A DNA stretch of 64,000 bases from Pithys albifrons albifrons (taxonomy: Eukaryota > Chordata > Aves > Passeriformes > Thamnophilidae), in contig NC_092485.1 in the NCBI RefSeq assembly GCF_047495875.1, positions 5,156,890 through 5,220,889 of the forward strand. The letters are read 5' to 3'. How positions within the stretch are numbered: position 1 is the stretch's first letter; each line of letters opens with the position of its first letter. The notes under the pieces are model-generated. The model did not search any database and was not told the origin of the DNA. It saw only the letters and a list, made by a program, of their open reading frames with translations. The position numbers were made by a program, and so were the translations under genes. Below are positions 41,965 to 54,654 of this stretch, piece after piece.

Positions 41965-42832
41965 ACATTGTCCCACCCTGTCCCACATTGTCCCACACTG
42001 TCCCACACTGCCCCACATTGTCCCACCCTGTCCCACATTGTCCCACCCTGTCCCACAGTGTCCCACATTGTCCCACCCTGCCCCACATTATCCCACACTG
42101 CCCCACACTGCCCCACACTGCCCCACCCTGTCCCACACTGCCCCACACTGCCCCACACTGTCCCACACTGCCCCACACTGCCCCACATTGTCCCACATTG
42201 TCCCACACTGTCCCACCCTGTCCCACATTGTCCCACCCTGCCCCACACTGTCCCACATTGTCCCACCCTGTCCCACATTGTCCCACACTGCCCCACACTG
42301 CCCCACCCTGCCCCACACTGTCCCACATTGTCCCACACTGCCCCACACTGTCCCACCCTGCCCCACCCTGTCCCACTCTGTCCCACCCTGCCCCACACTG
42401 TCCCACCCTGCCCCACATTGTCCCACATTGCCCCACCCTGTCCCACATTGCCCCACATTGCCCCACACTGTCCCACATTGCCCCACATTGCCCCACATTG
42501 CCCCACATTGCCCCACCCTGCCCCACACTGTCCCACATTGCCCCACATTGCCCCACACTGTCCCACATTGCCCCACCCTGTCCCACATTGCCCCACATTG
42601 CCCCACACTGTCCCACATTGTCCCACACTGCCCCACACTGCCCCATATTGTCCCACACTGCCCCACACTGTCCCACACTGCCCCACCCTGTCCCACACTG
42701 CCCCACCCTGTCCCACATTGCCCCACATTGCCCCACACTGTCCCACACTGCCCCACACTGTCCCACACTGCCCCACCCTGTCCCACACTGCCCCACCCTG
42801 TCCCACATTGCCCCACACTGCCCCACACTGTC
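41965..42832. repeat. 10-bp minisatellite B, about 87 copies
   Basis: Units CCCCACACTG, TCCCACATTG and CCCCACCCTG. There are no stop codons in several frames on both strands, which creates spurious open frames of 300-480 codons. Confidence 0.95.
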
Positions 42833-43954
42833 AGGGCTGCTCCTTGCCAGGGACAGGGACATGGAGCTGCTGTAGGAACACACAACTCCAGGCTGGGAAT
42901 GCTGGGGCTGTTTGTGATGCTCCTCTGCTTCTGAGGCTGCCTCCACCCAAACTGGCCAGAGGGGCAGATGAGACCCCCTTTCCCAGACCCAGAGTTTCCT
43001 AATCATTGCTCCAGACCCTCAGAAAAGATCTGAGTCCTGCCCAAAGAGCAGAACAAGCCCTTCAGCCCCATCCCTACAGCCTCAAGGGATGCCAGGGCTG
43101 GGGGAGAGCCTGAGGGTGCTCAGGACATCTCTGTGGACCAGAGGGTGTATTTTATATTCCAGCTAATTCAGCAGTTTCAAGAGAAGATGGAGAGCTGTGT
43201 AACAGCCTGAAAACCTTCACAGCCAGAGAGGAGAAACTCTGGGTCTTTATTTCTCCAGGCAAAGGCAGTGGATTCCCCGAGGCTGATTTGGCCAAAGTTT
43301 GGCTCATAATTCCCAAACCTCATCCCTGCAAACAGCAACACGTGGGATGTTCTGCCTCCCGTGAGCAGAGCCTGAGGACTTCCCTGGGGGCACAAATAAC
43401 TCTGGGGAAGGGCTGAAATTAAATTCCTCCTCACCAGTTGAATGAAATGAGACCTCGTGGAATAACAATGGCAACAAACGCCCTTCCCACAGCCCCACTC
43501 CTGGAAAACAACCCCAGCTCTCCGAGGCAGCCAGGGGGGCTGAGAGCAGCCCCACAAATGGCAGGCAAGGGGGATCTCTGGTTTAAGTTAAATAAAATTA
43601 AACAGGTCCACAATGAGGGATTGTTTTTAATCAGCTCATTAGGTCCAGCAGGATGCTTTCAGCAGCAATTAGACATTTATCCTTATTTACGGCTGCAGGA
43701 GGAACAGTAAAACTTGAGGAGCTGCTGCTCCCAGGAACGTTCCTCCAGCACCATTTATTGCATGTCAGCTGCTTAATTAATGCTGATTGAAGAGCACGGA
43801 GCAACGTTGCCACAAAGAGAAAACGCTCTTGCTTTCACATAATGAAAACCACTGATTTCAAAGGCATAGGTGGATGTGACTCCCCTGCTCTGGAGCCGGA
43901 CTGGGAGAGCTGGAGGGACCCAGAAAGGAGGAGAGGAGGCTCCAGGGAGACCCT

Positions 43955-44300
43955 TCCAGGGCCTAAAGGAGCTCCAGAAGAGCTGGAGAGGGACTTGGGA
44001 CAAGGCCTGGGGGGACAGGACACAGGGAATGGCTTCCCACTGCCAGAGGGAAGAGATAGGTGGGATACTGGGAAGGAGTTCCTGGCTGGGATGCTGGGAA
44101 GGAATTCCTGGCTGGGAGGGTGGGCAGAGCCTGGCACAGGTGCCCAGAGAAGCTGTGGCTGCCCCAGCCCTGGGAGTGTCCAAGGCCAGGTTGGATGAAC
44201 CTGGAGCAGCCCGGGCTGGTGGAAGGTGTCCCATCCATGGCAGGGAACTGGGTGATCTTTAAGGTCCCTCCAACCCAAACCAGTCTGGGATTCTGTGGAA
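43955..44300 (+). mobile_element. CR1 LINE 3' fragment
   Basis: Contains CCCAGAGAAGCTGTGGCTGC, AGGCCAGGTTGGATGAACCT, GATCTTTAAGGTCCCTCCAA and a GGGATTCTGTGG end; sense-oriented. Confidence 0.75.
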
Positions 44301-44934
44301 TGATGCACAGGCACAGCCCCACAACATCCCTAAGAAACCACTCAGAGCAAATGCTGAATTACAGTGTGGGAATCAATGGAAGGAAGGAAGGAAACGGTCA
44401 GGAAGGTAGGAGATGATCACTTGGCATTGCCACCCTGAGGGAGGGACGTGCCCTTTCCTGGGGCAGCACTGGGGGGGCAGCACTGCCCTATCCCTGCCTG
44501 GAGCAGAGAGGAGAGCTTTGTGCCCGTTCCTGAGGCTGGGCACAGCTTTCACAATTGTTCTGGGAAACAACTGGCACAGCCAACACCAGCAAATCCATTT
44601 GCATCTTGCCTTCTCCTCCTTAAAATACAACCATTTCCATCCACTCAGCAACTTACACTTCAGAGCTGAGTGAAGTGCCCTGAGTGTCCCCTGGTCCTGG
44701 GGAGAAGGAAAGTCAGTCATGAGAAATGGGACCTGAGGGTCCAGTGGCACTTCTGTACCTGCTGGAACCCCAGAGTGGTCCCCAGACACACCTTTGCTCC
44801 CATCCCCTGAAGAAAAGGACATCTCAAACAACCTGCAGAGGGACCATCACTGCCAACCCTCCAGATAAACTCCAGGCAGACCCATTTGTTCGGGATAATT
44901 AACTGTCCATCTACTCATCCCGTTGAATTTTCAG

Positions 44935-45065
44935 CACATCCTTAAGGAGCACGAGCACATCGTTAGGGAGCACATCTCTAAGTAACACATCCTTAGGGAG
45001 CACATCCTTAGGGAGCACATCCTTAAGGAATGTATCTCTAAGGAGCATATCCCTAAGGAACACAC
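44935..45065. repeat. ~17-bp tandem repeat, about 8 copies
   Basis: Units resemble ACATCCTTAGGGAGC, with variants ACATCTCTAAG and ATATCCCTAAGGA. Confidence 0.85.
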
Positions 45066-47154
45066 TCACAGCCCGTCTCTCACAGCCCGTCTCTCACAGC
45101 CCCTGCTTTCTTGTCTCACTCCTCCCCAGGATTTTTGCCTGTGCTGCGTTTTCCTTTCCCTCCCTGGAATATTCCCTGTCTGGCACCTGGGAAAGGTCCA
45201 ACCCCAAACGCCCTCGGGCTGCAAAGCATTTAAAAGAACAAGCAAACAAACAAGCACCGAGAGAAAGCTCCGTGACATCAGCAGGAACAAGGATGGCTCC
45301 CTAAAGTCACTCCCCGGGCAGAATCCCTGCGGATCCACACGGGGCAACACTTGGGAAGTGGGATGAATCCCTCAATCCATGAACTCCGGAGCTGGTGCTG
45401 GCACTAAGGAGATTTGTGCTCCAGTTTCCCTCGGGACTCTGAGCCAGCCCTGCCCTTCCTCCTGAGCGCTCCCCAGTCGGGACCAGCTGCATCCAGCATC
45501 TTATCCCAGAAATACTTCCAAATAGGAGGAATGGGATAATTGCTGCTCGAGCTGAGGCTGCGTTTTGCAGGGTTTGAGTGCAGAGTTGTTGTGGTTTCCG
45601 AGATAAATCACTGCCTCAGAGAGCAGCTCATCAGCACCGAGAGCAGCAGCAGCTCCGGGGCAGGCTCTTCATCTGTCACGGTCGTATCTCAGCACCACAT
45701 AAATGTGAATTAATTTATCATCCTGTCCTTCTAGTAATGTAAGGAAATAGTGTCATTCTATTAGGGAGAGGCACTGGAGTCTGGAGGGGTCAGGTGTTAC
45801 CCCAAGGTCAGACAAAAGATGTGGCAGGAGTGGGAAATGAGCTGAGCTCACTCGCCTTAATCAGAAAATACCATTTAACTTTTACAAACCGGTCACAGGC
45901 AGGGCAAAAAGAAAGGAAAGCAGGAGATTTGCCATGGAAAGCAACTGTGTGGCCACTGGCAGCCAGCACAGCCCCCTGTGCCCCCACAGCAGCTGGGAAC
46001 TGGCCCCACGGCAGCTGATCCCTGGGCTCGGGTCACTCCAGCCCCACTAATCAGCTTCCCACCCTCCTGTGGAGCTGCTGCTTCTCCTTTCAGCAGCCAG
46101 AAAAGAGGGGAAGAAAACCCCAATTCATTGCAGTTATCACGGGCTGGAAACAAAGGGAGTGGGGAGTGTGTCTGTCCAGGTGCACCTGGGGCATGGCAGG
46201 GCATTTAGAGAACATTGAGATGAAAAAGTATCATTTTGACGTGTGATTTTTTGGGGAAAATATTTAACAACTTCCCTTATATTGTAACCGACTCAAAAAA
46301 AAAGTCATCAACTTAATTAGGATGTTGCTTTGTTTAAAGAGGAACAAGAAAAGGAAGTGACGTGAAAAATATGGATCAAACAGGGAAAAATAAAAGTGGG
46401 AAAACGTCTCAGTGAGAGGTTTAAGGGGCAGTTTGAGGGCACAGGACAGAGCTGTGTTGGCACTGGTTTGGTGCTGCCTGGGACCCTTCACCCAGCAGTG
46501 GGGCATACTGGGGGATACTGGGGCTGCTCTGGGAGCTCCTCCATCACCATTTCTGCACCAAGGAAGGAGCCCCAACAGCCAAACCCCAAAGTGCTGTTGG
46601 GTGGTGACTGCGAGGGACACTCTGGGCATCTCGTCCTGTCCCTGGTGGAGCAGGTCCCAGCAACCCCAAAGGCACATTGTGCAGCCACCCATCCCTCAGG
46701 AATGCCCCTTCCCAGGGTGGGAAATGCCACATGGCCAGCAGGAACCTCACAGGACGTGGCTGTGCCCAGCAGGCACTGACTGGGGGCAGGGGGACCCCCC
46801 TGCTGCAGCCCCACAGGGGTGTCCCAGGACACACAGGCTCTGCCATCCTTCAGTGCCCCCCTCCTTCAGTGCCCCCTCCCTTTGGCACCACCCCCAGCCC
46901 ATCCCCGGCACCCAGAGCAGGTCCCAGCCCCTCTCCCACCGTCTGTAACCGGATCCAGCCCACAGGTGTCACCGACAAGGCAGGAACACCCTGGGGAGGA
47001 TTAATCCATAGCTGAGCTGTAGTTACAGAGCCTGGCCAGGCCCTCAGGCTGTTGGATCACCTTTCAGCTCGGGTGGCAGCTGCCACACTCCGTGCCCTCC
47101 ACCCACCTCCCTCGGACCTGGCAGCTCCATCCACCTCCCTGGGCCAGGCTCAGC

Positions 47155-47490
47155 CCCAGGAGAACACCCTCAAGCTCCAGGAGAACACCCTCAAACCCCA
47201 GGAGAACATCCTGAAGCCCCAGGAAAACATCCTCAAGCTCCAGGAGAACACCCTCAAGCCCCAGGAGAACATCCTCAAGCCCCAGGAGAACATCCTCAAG
47301 CTCCAGGAGAACATCCTCAAACCCCAGGAGAACATCCTGAAGTCCCAGGAAAACATCCTCAAGCTCCAGGAGAACACCCTCAAACCCCAGGAGAACACCC
47401 TCAAGCCCCAGGAGAACATCCTGAAGCTCCAGGAGAACATCCTGAAGCTCCAGGAGAACATTCTCAAGCCCCAGGAGAACCCCCTCACAC
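47155..47490. repeat. 21-bp minisatellite, about 16 copies
   Basis: Unit AGGAGAACATCCTCAAGCCC plus C. The 21-bp period keeps one 7-residue pattern per frame (LQENILK on +), giving open frames on both strands. No sign of a real gene. Confidence 0.93.
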
Positions 47491-50400
47491 CCAGGGCAGA
47501 GAGAAGCCCCCAGGGAGAGGCCAGGGAGGTCCCTGAGGTGCTCTGCTGCTCCCAGTGCTGGAACACACCTGGTTCCCCTGCTCTGCTCTGCCTTTGTAAT
47601 CCCAAACCTGGAGCAGCAGATCAGACATTTCTGCCCTGATGTCCAACTCTGGAGGAGGTGACAGCCCAGGAGAGGTGGGAGGGGACCAAAAAGAGGCGAA
47701 AATTCTCCAAGACCTTCTCTAAAAGTGCAAACCTGAGTGTGACTCTCTCAGGAGCTCTGGATTTGTGTACAGGTTTGCCTCGCCCTGTGCAGCCTCAGAC
47801 CCGAATTACACCTGGGGAATCACAGGAAGCTCCTTCCTTCTCATTCCTCTCCTTTCTCAGGTCCCACCAATGCAGCACAACTGCATTAATGTAACTGTGT
47901 TAACTGGACTAATAGAGCTGAGCACATGGCTGGGAAATCTGATTTTCAGCCACTGCCCACCTGCCACAGGGTCACAAATCTGCACAAAAATCACCTTTAC
48001 TGGATTATCCTGCAGTCATAAAGCACATCCTGTAATTGCTTTCCAAAAAGAGCAAACCAAGTCACACAAATCCACATTTTTAGCCACTTTCCAAAGGAAA
48101 AGCCCTCCCTGCACTGTCTGGTTTTGAGCTGGTCACTGCCAGTAACTCCTCAAGCTCTTGGCCCATTTCAAATCCAGCTGGAAGCTCCTTTGTCTCTGCT
48201 AAAGACACCCAGTTCCTTCAAGCTGAATGCAAATGGTGCATCCACAGGTGGGACAGAGACTTGCCCTGGAGATTCTGATGCACAGAATTTATGAGTTACA
48301 CAGTTAAAATCAGTCCAAACCCACCATGTCCCCATCATGAACCCACCACCCCACCCTGGGCAAGGTGGGCACCTTCCCTCCCCCTCCTCCCTCACACCCC
48401 ACCAACATCTCCAAGCAGAATCCCATTCCATGGGCTGGAAGGGACCTTAAAGCCCATCCAGTGCCACCCCCTGCCATGGGCAGGGACACCTCCCACTGGC
48501 CCAGGTTGCTCCAAGCCCTGTCCAACCCGGCCTGGGACACTTCCAGAGATGCAGTTTATTTCCCCCCAAAAGCAGCTGATGACCCAAATCTGATGGTCTC
48601 TGTGTCCCCCACCACCCCCTGGAAGGGTTTGGTGGCCCCGTTCTCACTCCTGTCCCCAGACTGGAACTCCTGCCAGCCCCTGGTGGCAGACAGTGAGTTC
48701 TCCCCTGGTGGAGCAGAGATGGTGTGAAATCACACGTTAATTATTACCCTGAGCTCAGAACGAGGAGGGAAACACCACTCTGGTGTTTCTCAGTGATGCC
48801 TTCACAAGTTTTCACGTTACTCTGCATAAAATTCTCACCCTTTGCACCTCAGTCATCACCATTGGAGGCCCAGCCCCTCCATCTGCCTTTTGAGCCCCCT
48901 CCAGAACAGCAATAAGTTAATTGGGAGAATCATTTGGCTTCTCCATAATGAAGTTGGCACCAAACCAGCTCTGAACCATCAGGACTGAAGCAGCAGGAGA
49001 GGGATGGTTTGGTTACTGGGTTTCAAAAATGAATAGTAATAAAGGGATTTGGGTGCATATGGAAGGGCCAGGCTGGTGTTTAGTGTGGCCTTTCAAAGAG
49101 TCAGATGGAAGGATGGAGTGAGCCAGGGATACATGAGCTGAGGAGCTTTATCTGCCTTCTCTGTGTTGCAAAATATCTCTGGAAGAGATGAAACCACATC
49201 CTAGAAACCCTTTGCAAACACAGATCTCCTCTTGCTGACACGACTGGAAGCAGGAGCAAACCTCACTGGGTAAGCAATGGAGTTTAAAGACAAGCAGAAA
49301 ACAAAGGAGAGGAAAATTCCAATATTTAACTGCTCCAGCTCATCTCAAATTCCCCAAAGCTCTGCTTTGTGCTGGGAACTGCTGCAAATGCTCAGGGCAA
49401 AACCTCTGTGCAAAAGCCACCCAAGCCCTGGAGCTGGCAGAGACAAGGAGGAACGAGAAGGGATTGGGAATAAGGGCTGGATGAGCAATTCCTGGCGTTC
49501 TGGGTGCCACAATTTGAGCTGCAATCCAGCTTTGGTTTCCAGGAAAACGCTGGTGAGCTTTGTCCTGACAAACTCAGGGAGAGGGGAATGATCCCACCTC
49601 TGGCAGGGGCTGTTGGGGCTCAGCCAAAGCCTCCTGGCTCAGGACAAAACCTGGCCCAGGGCTTCCCAAAAACATCCTCCCGAGCTCCTTCCCCAGGGAA
49701 ACACAGAAATGCAGAGCGTGTTCCTCCTTGGCTGGAGTGATATGGAAAATAGTAAATGTTCTTCACGTGGGTTTTGAAAGAGTTTCTCTCCCTTTTTTGC
49801 AGCACAAGCTGCTGACTTTTCCTGAGGGACATTATTCTTGCAGGGAAGGAACAGCTCAGGGTTTGTGAGAGGCTTTAACAGTGGAACAGAATCCAAACAC
49901 AAGTTACACTCTAATTTTGACTTAAAAAGAGAGTAAATTCGAGTTTCTTCCCTGCAATGCACAGAGATCCCTGTGCAGTGGGATGGTGTTAAAGGAATAA
50001 ATGCCTGCAGTGAACTGATGGCAAACTCCCCACTGTTCTGTGCTGATGCAGCTCCAGAGCCCCAGCCCTCCCACCAGGGGGAGGCTCCCCCTGATTCCTT
50101 CAGTGCTCCCACAAAATTCCAGCCTCAAACTCCACTGGGAGCTGCCAGCTCCGACCAGCCAAACCCATTCAGACATTTCCCACCTTAAGACTTTGTTAGG
50201 ACTGTTGATAAAGCAATTCCATGTTTTAAAGAGCTCCATTAAAAACTCCTCCCTCCCTGGAGATGCTTTCACAGCTCATTTACGATCCCCCTCCCAGAGC
50301 AGGGGACAGAGCCCATTTCCACTGGGTTTAAGGCACAACAAGCAGCCAGAGCTCAGCTTTGCCCCCCAGCCCTACAAACACTCCTAACAAGCTGCACTGA

Positions 50401-51699
50401 TTCCATGAGCAGCTCTATTTCAAGCCCAGGATGAACAAAGACACGAGCCTGAGCCCTGCAGGCTGAGCCTCTGCCCCCAGCTGCATCTGTACACCCAGTT
50501 CTACTCCTGGCTCTGGAGTTCTGCTCCAGTTTTAGGATGGGATTTTCAGGCTTGTTGGCAGAGAAGTCCATGCTCAGCACGACTGAATGGCAGAGCAACA
50601 CCATCCCCATCAGGAGGCACCAGGGGGCTCCTGGTAATGAGCTTTGGCTCAGCCCCAAGCAGGACCACTTGTGTTTCCTGGCCTGGATATAAAGGAATTA
50701 CCAGCATTTTCCAGGTTCTGTGTCAGGGGTGCTCAGCACCGGGGGGTCCTCCCCATCTGAGAGGGGAAAACATTTGGAAAAACCTGACTGAAACATTCCT
50801 CTGATGAACGTGGACAGAGGATTCAGGTCTGCACCATTTCAGACATGGGAAGATGCCCAAATCCTGTGGCCCTGGAGACATGATCCTTCTTTCCCTCAGC
50901 AAATGCTTCCCAAAGTAACTCTGGAACCACAATCCCATCAGAACCGAGCCCAGGGAAGCAGCTGGACAAAGCCACACATGTTTTTCACTGCCCATAAAAC
51001 AGCATTTTAATGATGTTACACTCACCAACAGCTGGTTATTTTCCTGTTTGTCTCTCCCTGGTGCACAGTGCAAAGAGTGAGGCATTTTCCAGGAATTTTG
51101 GAAGCAAACAAAGTTTGACACTGTTATTTAAGGCTCACTGAGAGGGTGCAATTAGCTCAAGAACAAGCATCTATTCTGGGTGGTAACCTCAGGATCCTTC
51201 CTCTGGCACCCGAACTGGCCCCATGTGCCCAGCGGATGCCAAGCAGCCCAACCTCCCTCCCGCTCAGGAATGCAGACAATTCCCACAACATCAGCTCCCA
51301 GCTCAGAGAACTGGGCAAACCCGACAGGAATCTGTAACCCTTCGTGTGCTCTGCGGTTTTCTGGGGGAGCTGCAGCTTCAGGGAACAGCAACAAACCCAC
51401 CCTGATGCCTCCAAGCAGCTCCATCTCCCCAGGAGATGCTCCATCCCCCGTCCTGCCCACAGTGCTTTGTACAGCTGAGACAAGAGGATAAATTACAGTG
51501 GCTTTAAATCCAAACAGTCCCTCACCCACCACCAAAATCACGAGGAAGGCAAGAGGTGAGCTTTGAGTTCTGGAAACACCAGGATTTCCGGGAAGGAGGA
51601 ATGAATCCCACAGGATCCCTTTGGGCTTTGGAGTGTCCCAGAATGCCACCCCCCGCTCAGAGCAGGGGGATCTGGAGCATCAGAGACCCTCGGGGGATG
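47491..51699. other. Upstream region without a recognised gene
   Basis: Mostly unique sequence with one CR1 fragment at 48428-48555. A minus-strand GTGAGT donor-like site occurs near 51021 but nothing else supports an exon. Confidence 0.5.
48428..48555 (-). mobile_element. CR1 LINE 3' fragment
   Basis: CATGGGCTGGAAGGGACCTT, CCATGGGCAGGGACACCTCC and GGTTGCTCCAAGCCCTGTCC; antisense. Confidence 0.7.
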
Positions 51700-52090
51700 T
51701 CAGGCCCCTTTTGGGGCATCCCGAGCCCCCCGCGCTGTGCCCTCCGCCCGCTGCCATCCCTCGGGAACGCATCCCTGGCCGTTGCCATGGCAACCCGTAT
51801 CCCTGCGCAGAACCGCCTTCCCGACTGGAAAAGGGAGGAATCAGCTCCCCAGCTCGCAAATTATTCACGAGAAATGAGTGAGGGCTCCACGCGAGCCCTG
51901 CCAGCCTTGCCCGCAGCGGGCACAGCCCCGTCCCCTCCCTCCCCCCGGCAAAACGCCGCTAATTTAATATTAAAAGAGGAAAGGAGCCCTTTCTTGCGCT
52001 GTCACTTCTGAGCTGTGACAGCAGAAACGTGAACGAGGGCGGCAGCACTGCCCCATCCCCGCTCGCCCCCGCGAGTCCCTTCCCCAGCCA
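51700..52090. promoter_or_regulatory. Second CpG-rich segment with palindromic RFX X-box
   Basis: CpG content rises (CCCCGCGCTG, CCGCCCGCTG, CACGCGAGCC, CGCCCCCGCGAG). It contains GTTGCCATGGCAAC at 51781-51794, a perfect two-sided X-box. Possible alternative promoter or enhancer for the downstream gene; no transcript evidence is visible. Confidence 0.45.
51781..51794. promoter_or_regulatory. RFX X-box, GTTGCCATGGCAAC
   Basis: Matches the consensus GTNRCC-N(0-3)-RGYAAC exactly, with both half-sites perfect and a 2-bp spacer. RFX factors bind such sites (established knowledge). Confidence 0.65.
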
Positions 52091-52489
52091 ACAGCCTCAT
52101 TTCAGCCAGTTTATGCTAATTATTTTCTGTACAGTTTCGTGCAAATTCTTCCTGCAGAGAGAGATGCCTGGAATTGTGTTTTCCGTGCCCGGAGTGCTGG
52201 CAGTGCCAGGTTTGTCACACCAGCCTCGGGGCACGTCTGGTCCGGTTTCTTTGGGGATGGCACTGGGATGCAGGTGAGGTTGCCAAGCCCCACTCCCTCC
52301 CCAGCACCCCAGCAAAGTGGCTGCTGGATATTCCACGGGGACTGAGGGCTCTGGTGCCTCCCCAGCACCACAGCCCAGCGTGGAGCTCGGGGGTGGAACT
52401 GTGACCTCCCTCAGGGCTGCAGAATTAGGGGTAGGGAAGGAGAGAGGCCAAGGAAAGGGGAAGAGGAACACAAAAGGCAGCAAAAAAGT

Positions 52490-52917
52490 GGATTAAGAGT
52501 TGGACTTGATGTTTTCAGAGGTCTCTTCCAACCCAACTGATTCTGTGTTTCTATGAAAAGAGGAGGCTCAGGGGAGACCTCCTCACTCTCCACAACTCCC
52601 TGACAGGAGGTTGTACCCAGGGGGGAATTGGTCTCTTCTCTCAGGCAACCAACAGGAGAACAAGAGGGCACAGCTGAAGCTCTGCCAGGGGAGGTTTAGG
52701 TTGGATTTCAGAAAGAAATTCTTTGCAGAGAGAGTGGTCGGGCATTGGAATGGGCTGCCCAGAGAGGGGGTGGATTCCCCATCCCTGGAGGGTTTTAAGA
52801 TGAGACTGGACATGGCACTGAGTGCCATGATCTGATAATCACAGTGGGGTTGGATCAAGGCTGGGCTTGATGATCTCAGAGGTCTCTTCCAACCCAGTTC
52901 ATTCTATGATTCTGTGA
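52490..52917 (+). mobile_element. CR1 LINE 3' fragment(s)
   Basis: Two joined pieces. The larger has the RT C-terminal remnant (motifs [21 protein letters not shown]) and an end with TGATGATCTCAGAGGTCTCT, CCAACCCA and ATTCTATGATTCTGTG. Broken. Confidence 0.85.
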
Positions 52918-54654
52918 AAACTGAGCTTACCCACAGATTTGTTTCTGCATTCCCAAATTCAGGCACTTCATGGGCAGGAGGGAGGCTGAGACTTGAGCCA
53001 CAGTGACCTGCAGGCAGCTCTGGGCCCATGAAAATGATTCCCCAGCAGATGGAAGATGTTCTGCAAACAAACCAGCAGCACTGAGACACAGTTGCTGCTA
53101 TCAGGGAATTCAGGACAGGTTTCCCAGTCAATCTTTGGAGAGGTTTTCATTTGAATCAGATCAAATTACACCAACAGACAGGTGGGGCTCATGGATAGAA
53201 CTCGACACAGCATCTCCAGCACGGTGTGGCTGCAATGACACCCAAACCACCCGACCATGAGGTCTCTGTCCTGACCTGGAGCACTCAGAGAGCTGTTTTC
53301 TCCCCTTCAGCAGGGACAGGGCTGTGGGAAACGCTGGCTGGGTGTGCTGGGGTGTGCTGGGCTGTGCTGGGCTGTGCTGGGGACAGCAGAGATGCAACAT
53401 CCTCCTCCCAAGCCCACCTGGGCTCACGGAGGAGAGCAGGGAGGAGGATTTCCAGGTCAGCAGCCCCTACATGCCTTTTGCATTCCATCAAAGCCCTGAG
53501 CCAGCCTGGTGGGCTGCACAGAACCCTCCAGGGCCTCAGGAGCCAAAGCATCTTAGTGCAAGGAGGGTTTGGGTAAAGCAGAACAGACAAAGCCTGTCAT
53601 TAAATAGTAATGGAAGTGCCCAGTTTGTGGGAGGAAGACGTCACTAATCAGCTCCCGAAGGAGTTCACCTCCATCATCTCCATCTCCTCATGCCCAGAGG
53701 CTGCAGGGTGCTCTAAACCTCCTGCCATGGCCTGGGGGCTGCAGTGCAGGGGTGCCCAGGCAGACCCCACTGCTCTCTGCCCTGGGGGGGCATCTAGAAC
53801 TGCTCTGGAGTGACCCCCCTCCCACAGAGCAGGGGAGCAGGAGGTACAATCAGCTTACCCCCAGATTACCACAGAGCCACCAACTCCTTTTGCAAGAGAA
53901 AGCTCATTAGTAACCCCAGAAGTCAGGAGAGCACTTTTCCACCTTGCCCTGAAGCTCTCTGGATTAAGAGGGAACCATCCTAATTAAACTGAAAGGCACA
54001 TGTGCCCCCGGTGAGGGCTGGATTTACATCCCACCCCCCCAGAGGAACAGGCTGATTCCAGCCAGGAACAGCCACAGCTCTGTGCTGGTGACAGGCAGCC
54101 CTGGGAGCAGCAATTCAAGGGTTAGATGCCCACATCAGCCCTGCCTGAATGGGAAAAGCCTGGAAAGCAAGGAAGGCAAAAGACATTCTGAGATAGCAGA
54201 GATCAAAACCCAATTAATGTGGCCTGAGCAGCCCCAGCCATGGCACAGGGAGGGAATCCAGGAGCAAAGGGGGGTCTGGGGGCAGGACAGACACACAGAG
54301 CAGGTCTCACCCCCAGGGTGATCCCATCAGGACACACTCAGCAGGACACAGCAGCAGAATTCCCTCCCTGTCCTCCTGCAAATGTCTCAATTCCAAGGAT
54401 TTACAGAAAATCTCTGCCACCTCCTCACATTCCTCCAACAGCAGTCGCCTCCCTTTGCCTCTCCCATTTAACACAAGGTTTTCCCCTCCAGAGCTCAGGT
54501 TAAGGGTCTCCATCTCTGTCCCAAAGTATCTCCACATGCTGGGCAGGATGTGCTGAGTCCCCCCAGAGCTGTGAGCCCCCCCCAGAGCTGTGAGCCCCCC
54601 AACATCCCAGCATGGATCCAACCACCCATAAATCACTGAATTGCTGCCCAAGAC
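52918..54654. other. Upstream region without a recognised gene
   Basis: Unique sequence apart from a short 10-bp repeat at 53336-53390. No exon or regulatory element was recognised. Confidence 0.5.
53336..53390. repeat. Short 10-bp tandem repeat, 4-5 copies
   Basis: GTGCTGGGCT repeated with single-base changes. Confidence 0.8.

Larger units (their letters stand above)
42833..47154. other. Upstream region without a recognised gene
   Basis: One CR1 fragment (43955-44300), a 17-bp tandem array (44935-45065), and a unique AT-rich stretch at 45660-45770 that could be a conserved noncoding element. No coding signal was seen. Confidence 0.5.

Noticed and set aside
41495..43006. Open frames of about 260-480 codons on both strands
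   Set aside because: They are the direct product of 10-bp repeats that lack stop codons in every frame; there is no domain, no start context, and overlapping frames are equally open.
51010..51030. Minus-strand donor-like GTGAGTGTAAC as another 5'UTR exon end
   Set aside because: No CpG enrichment or acceptor supports an exon here; it is a single consensus match.
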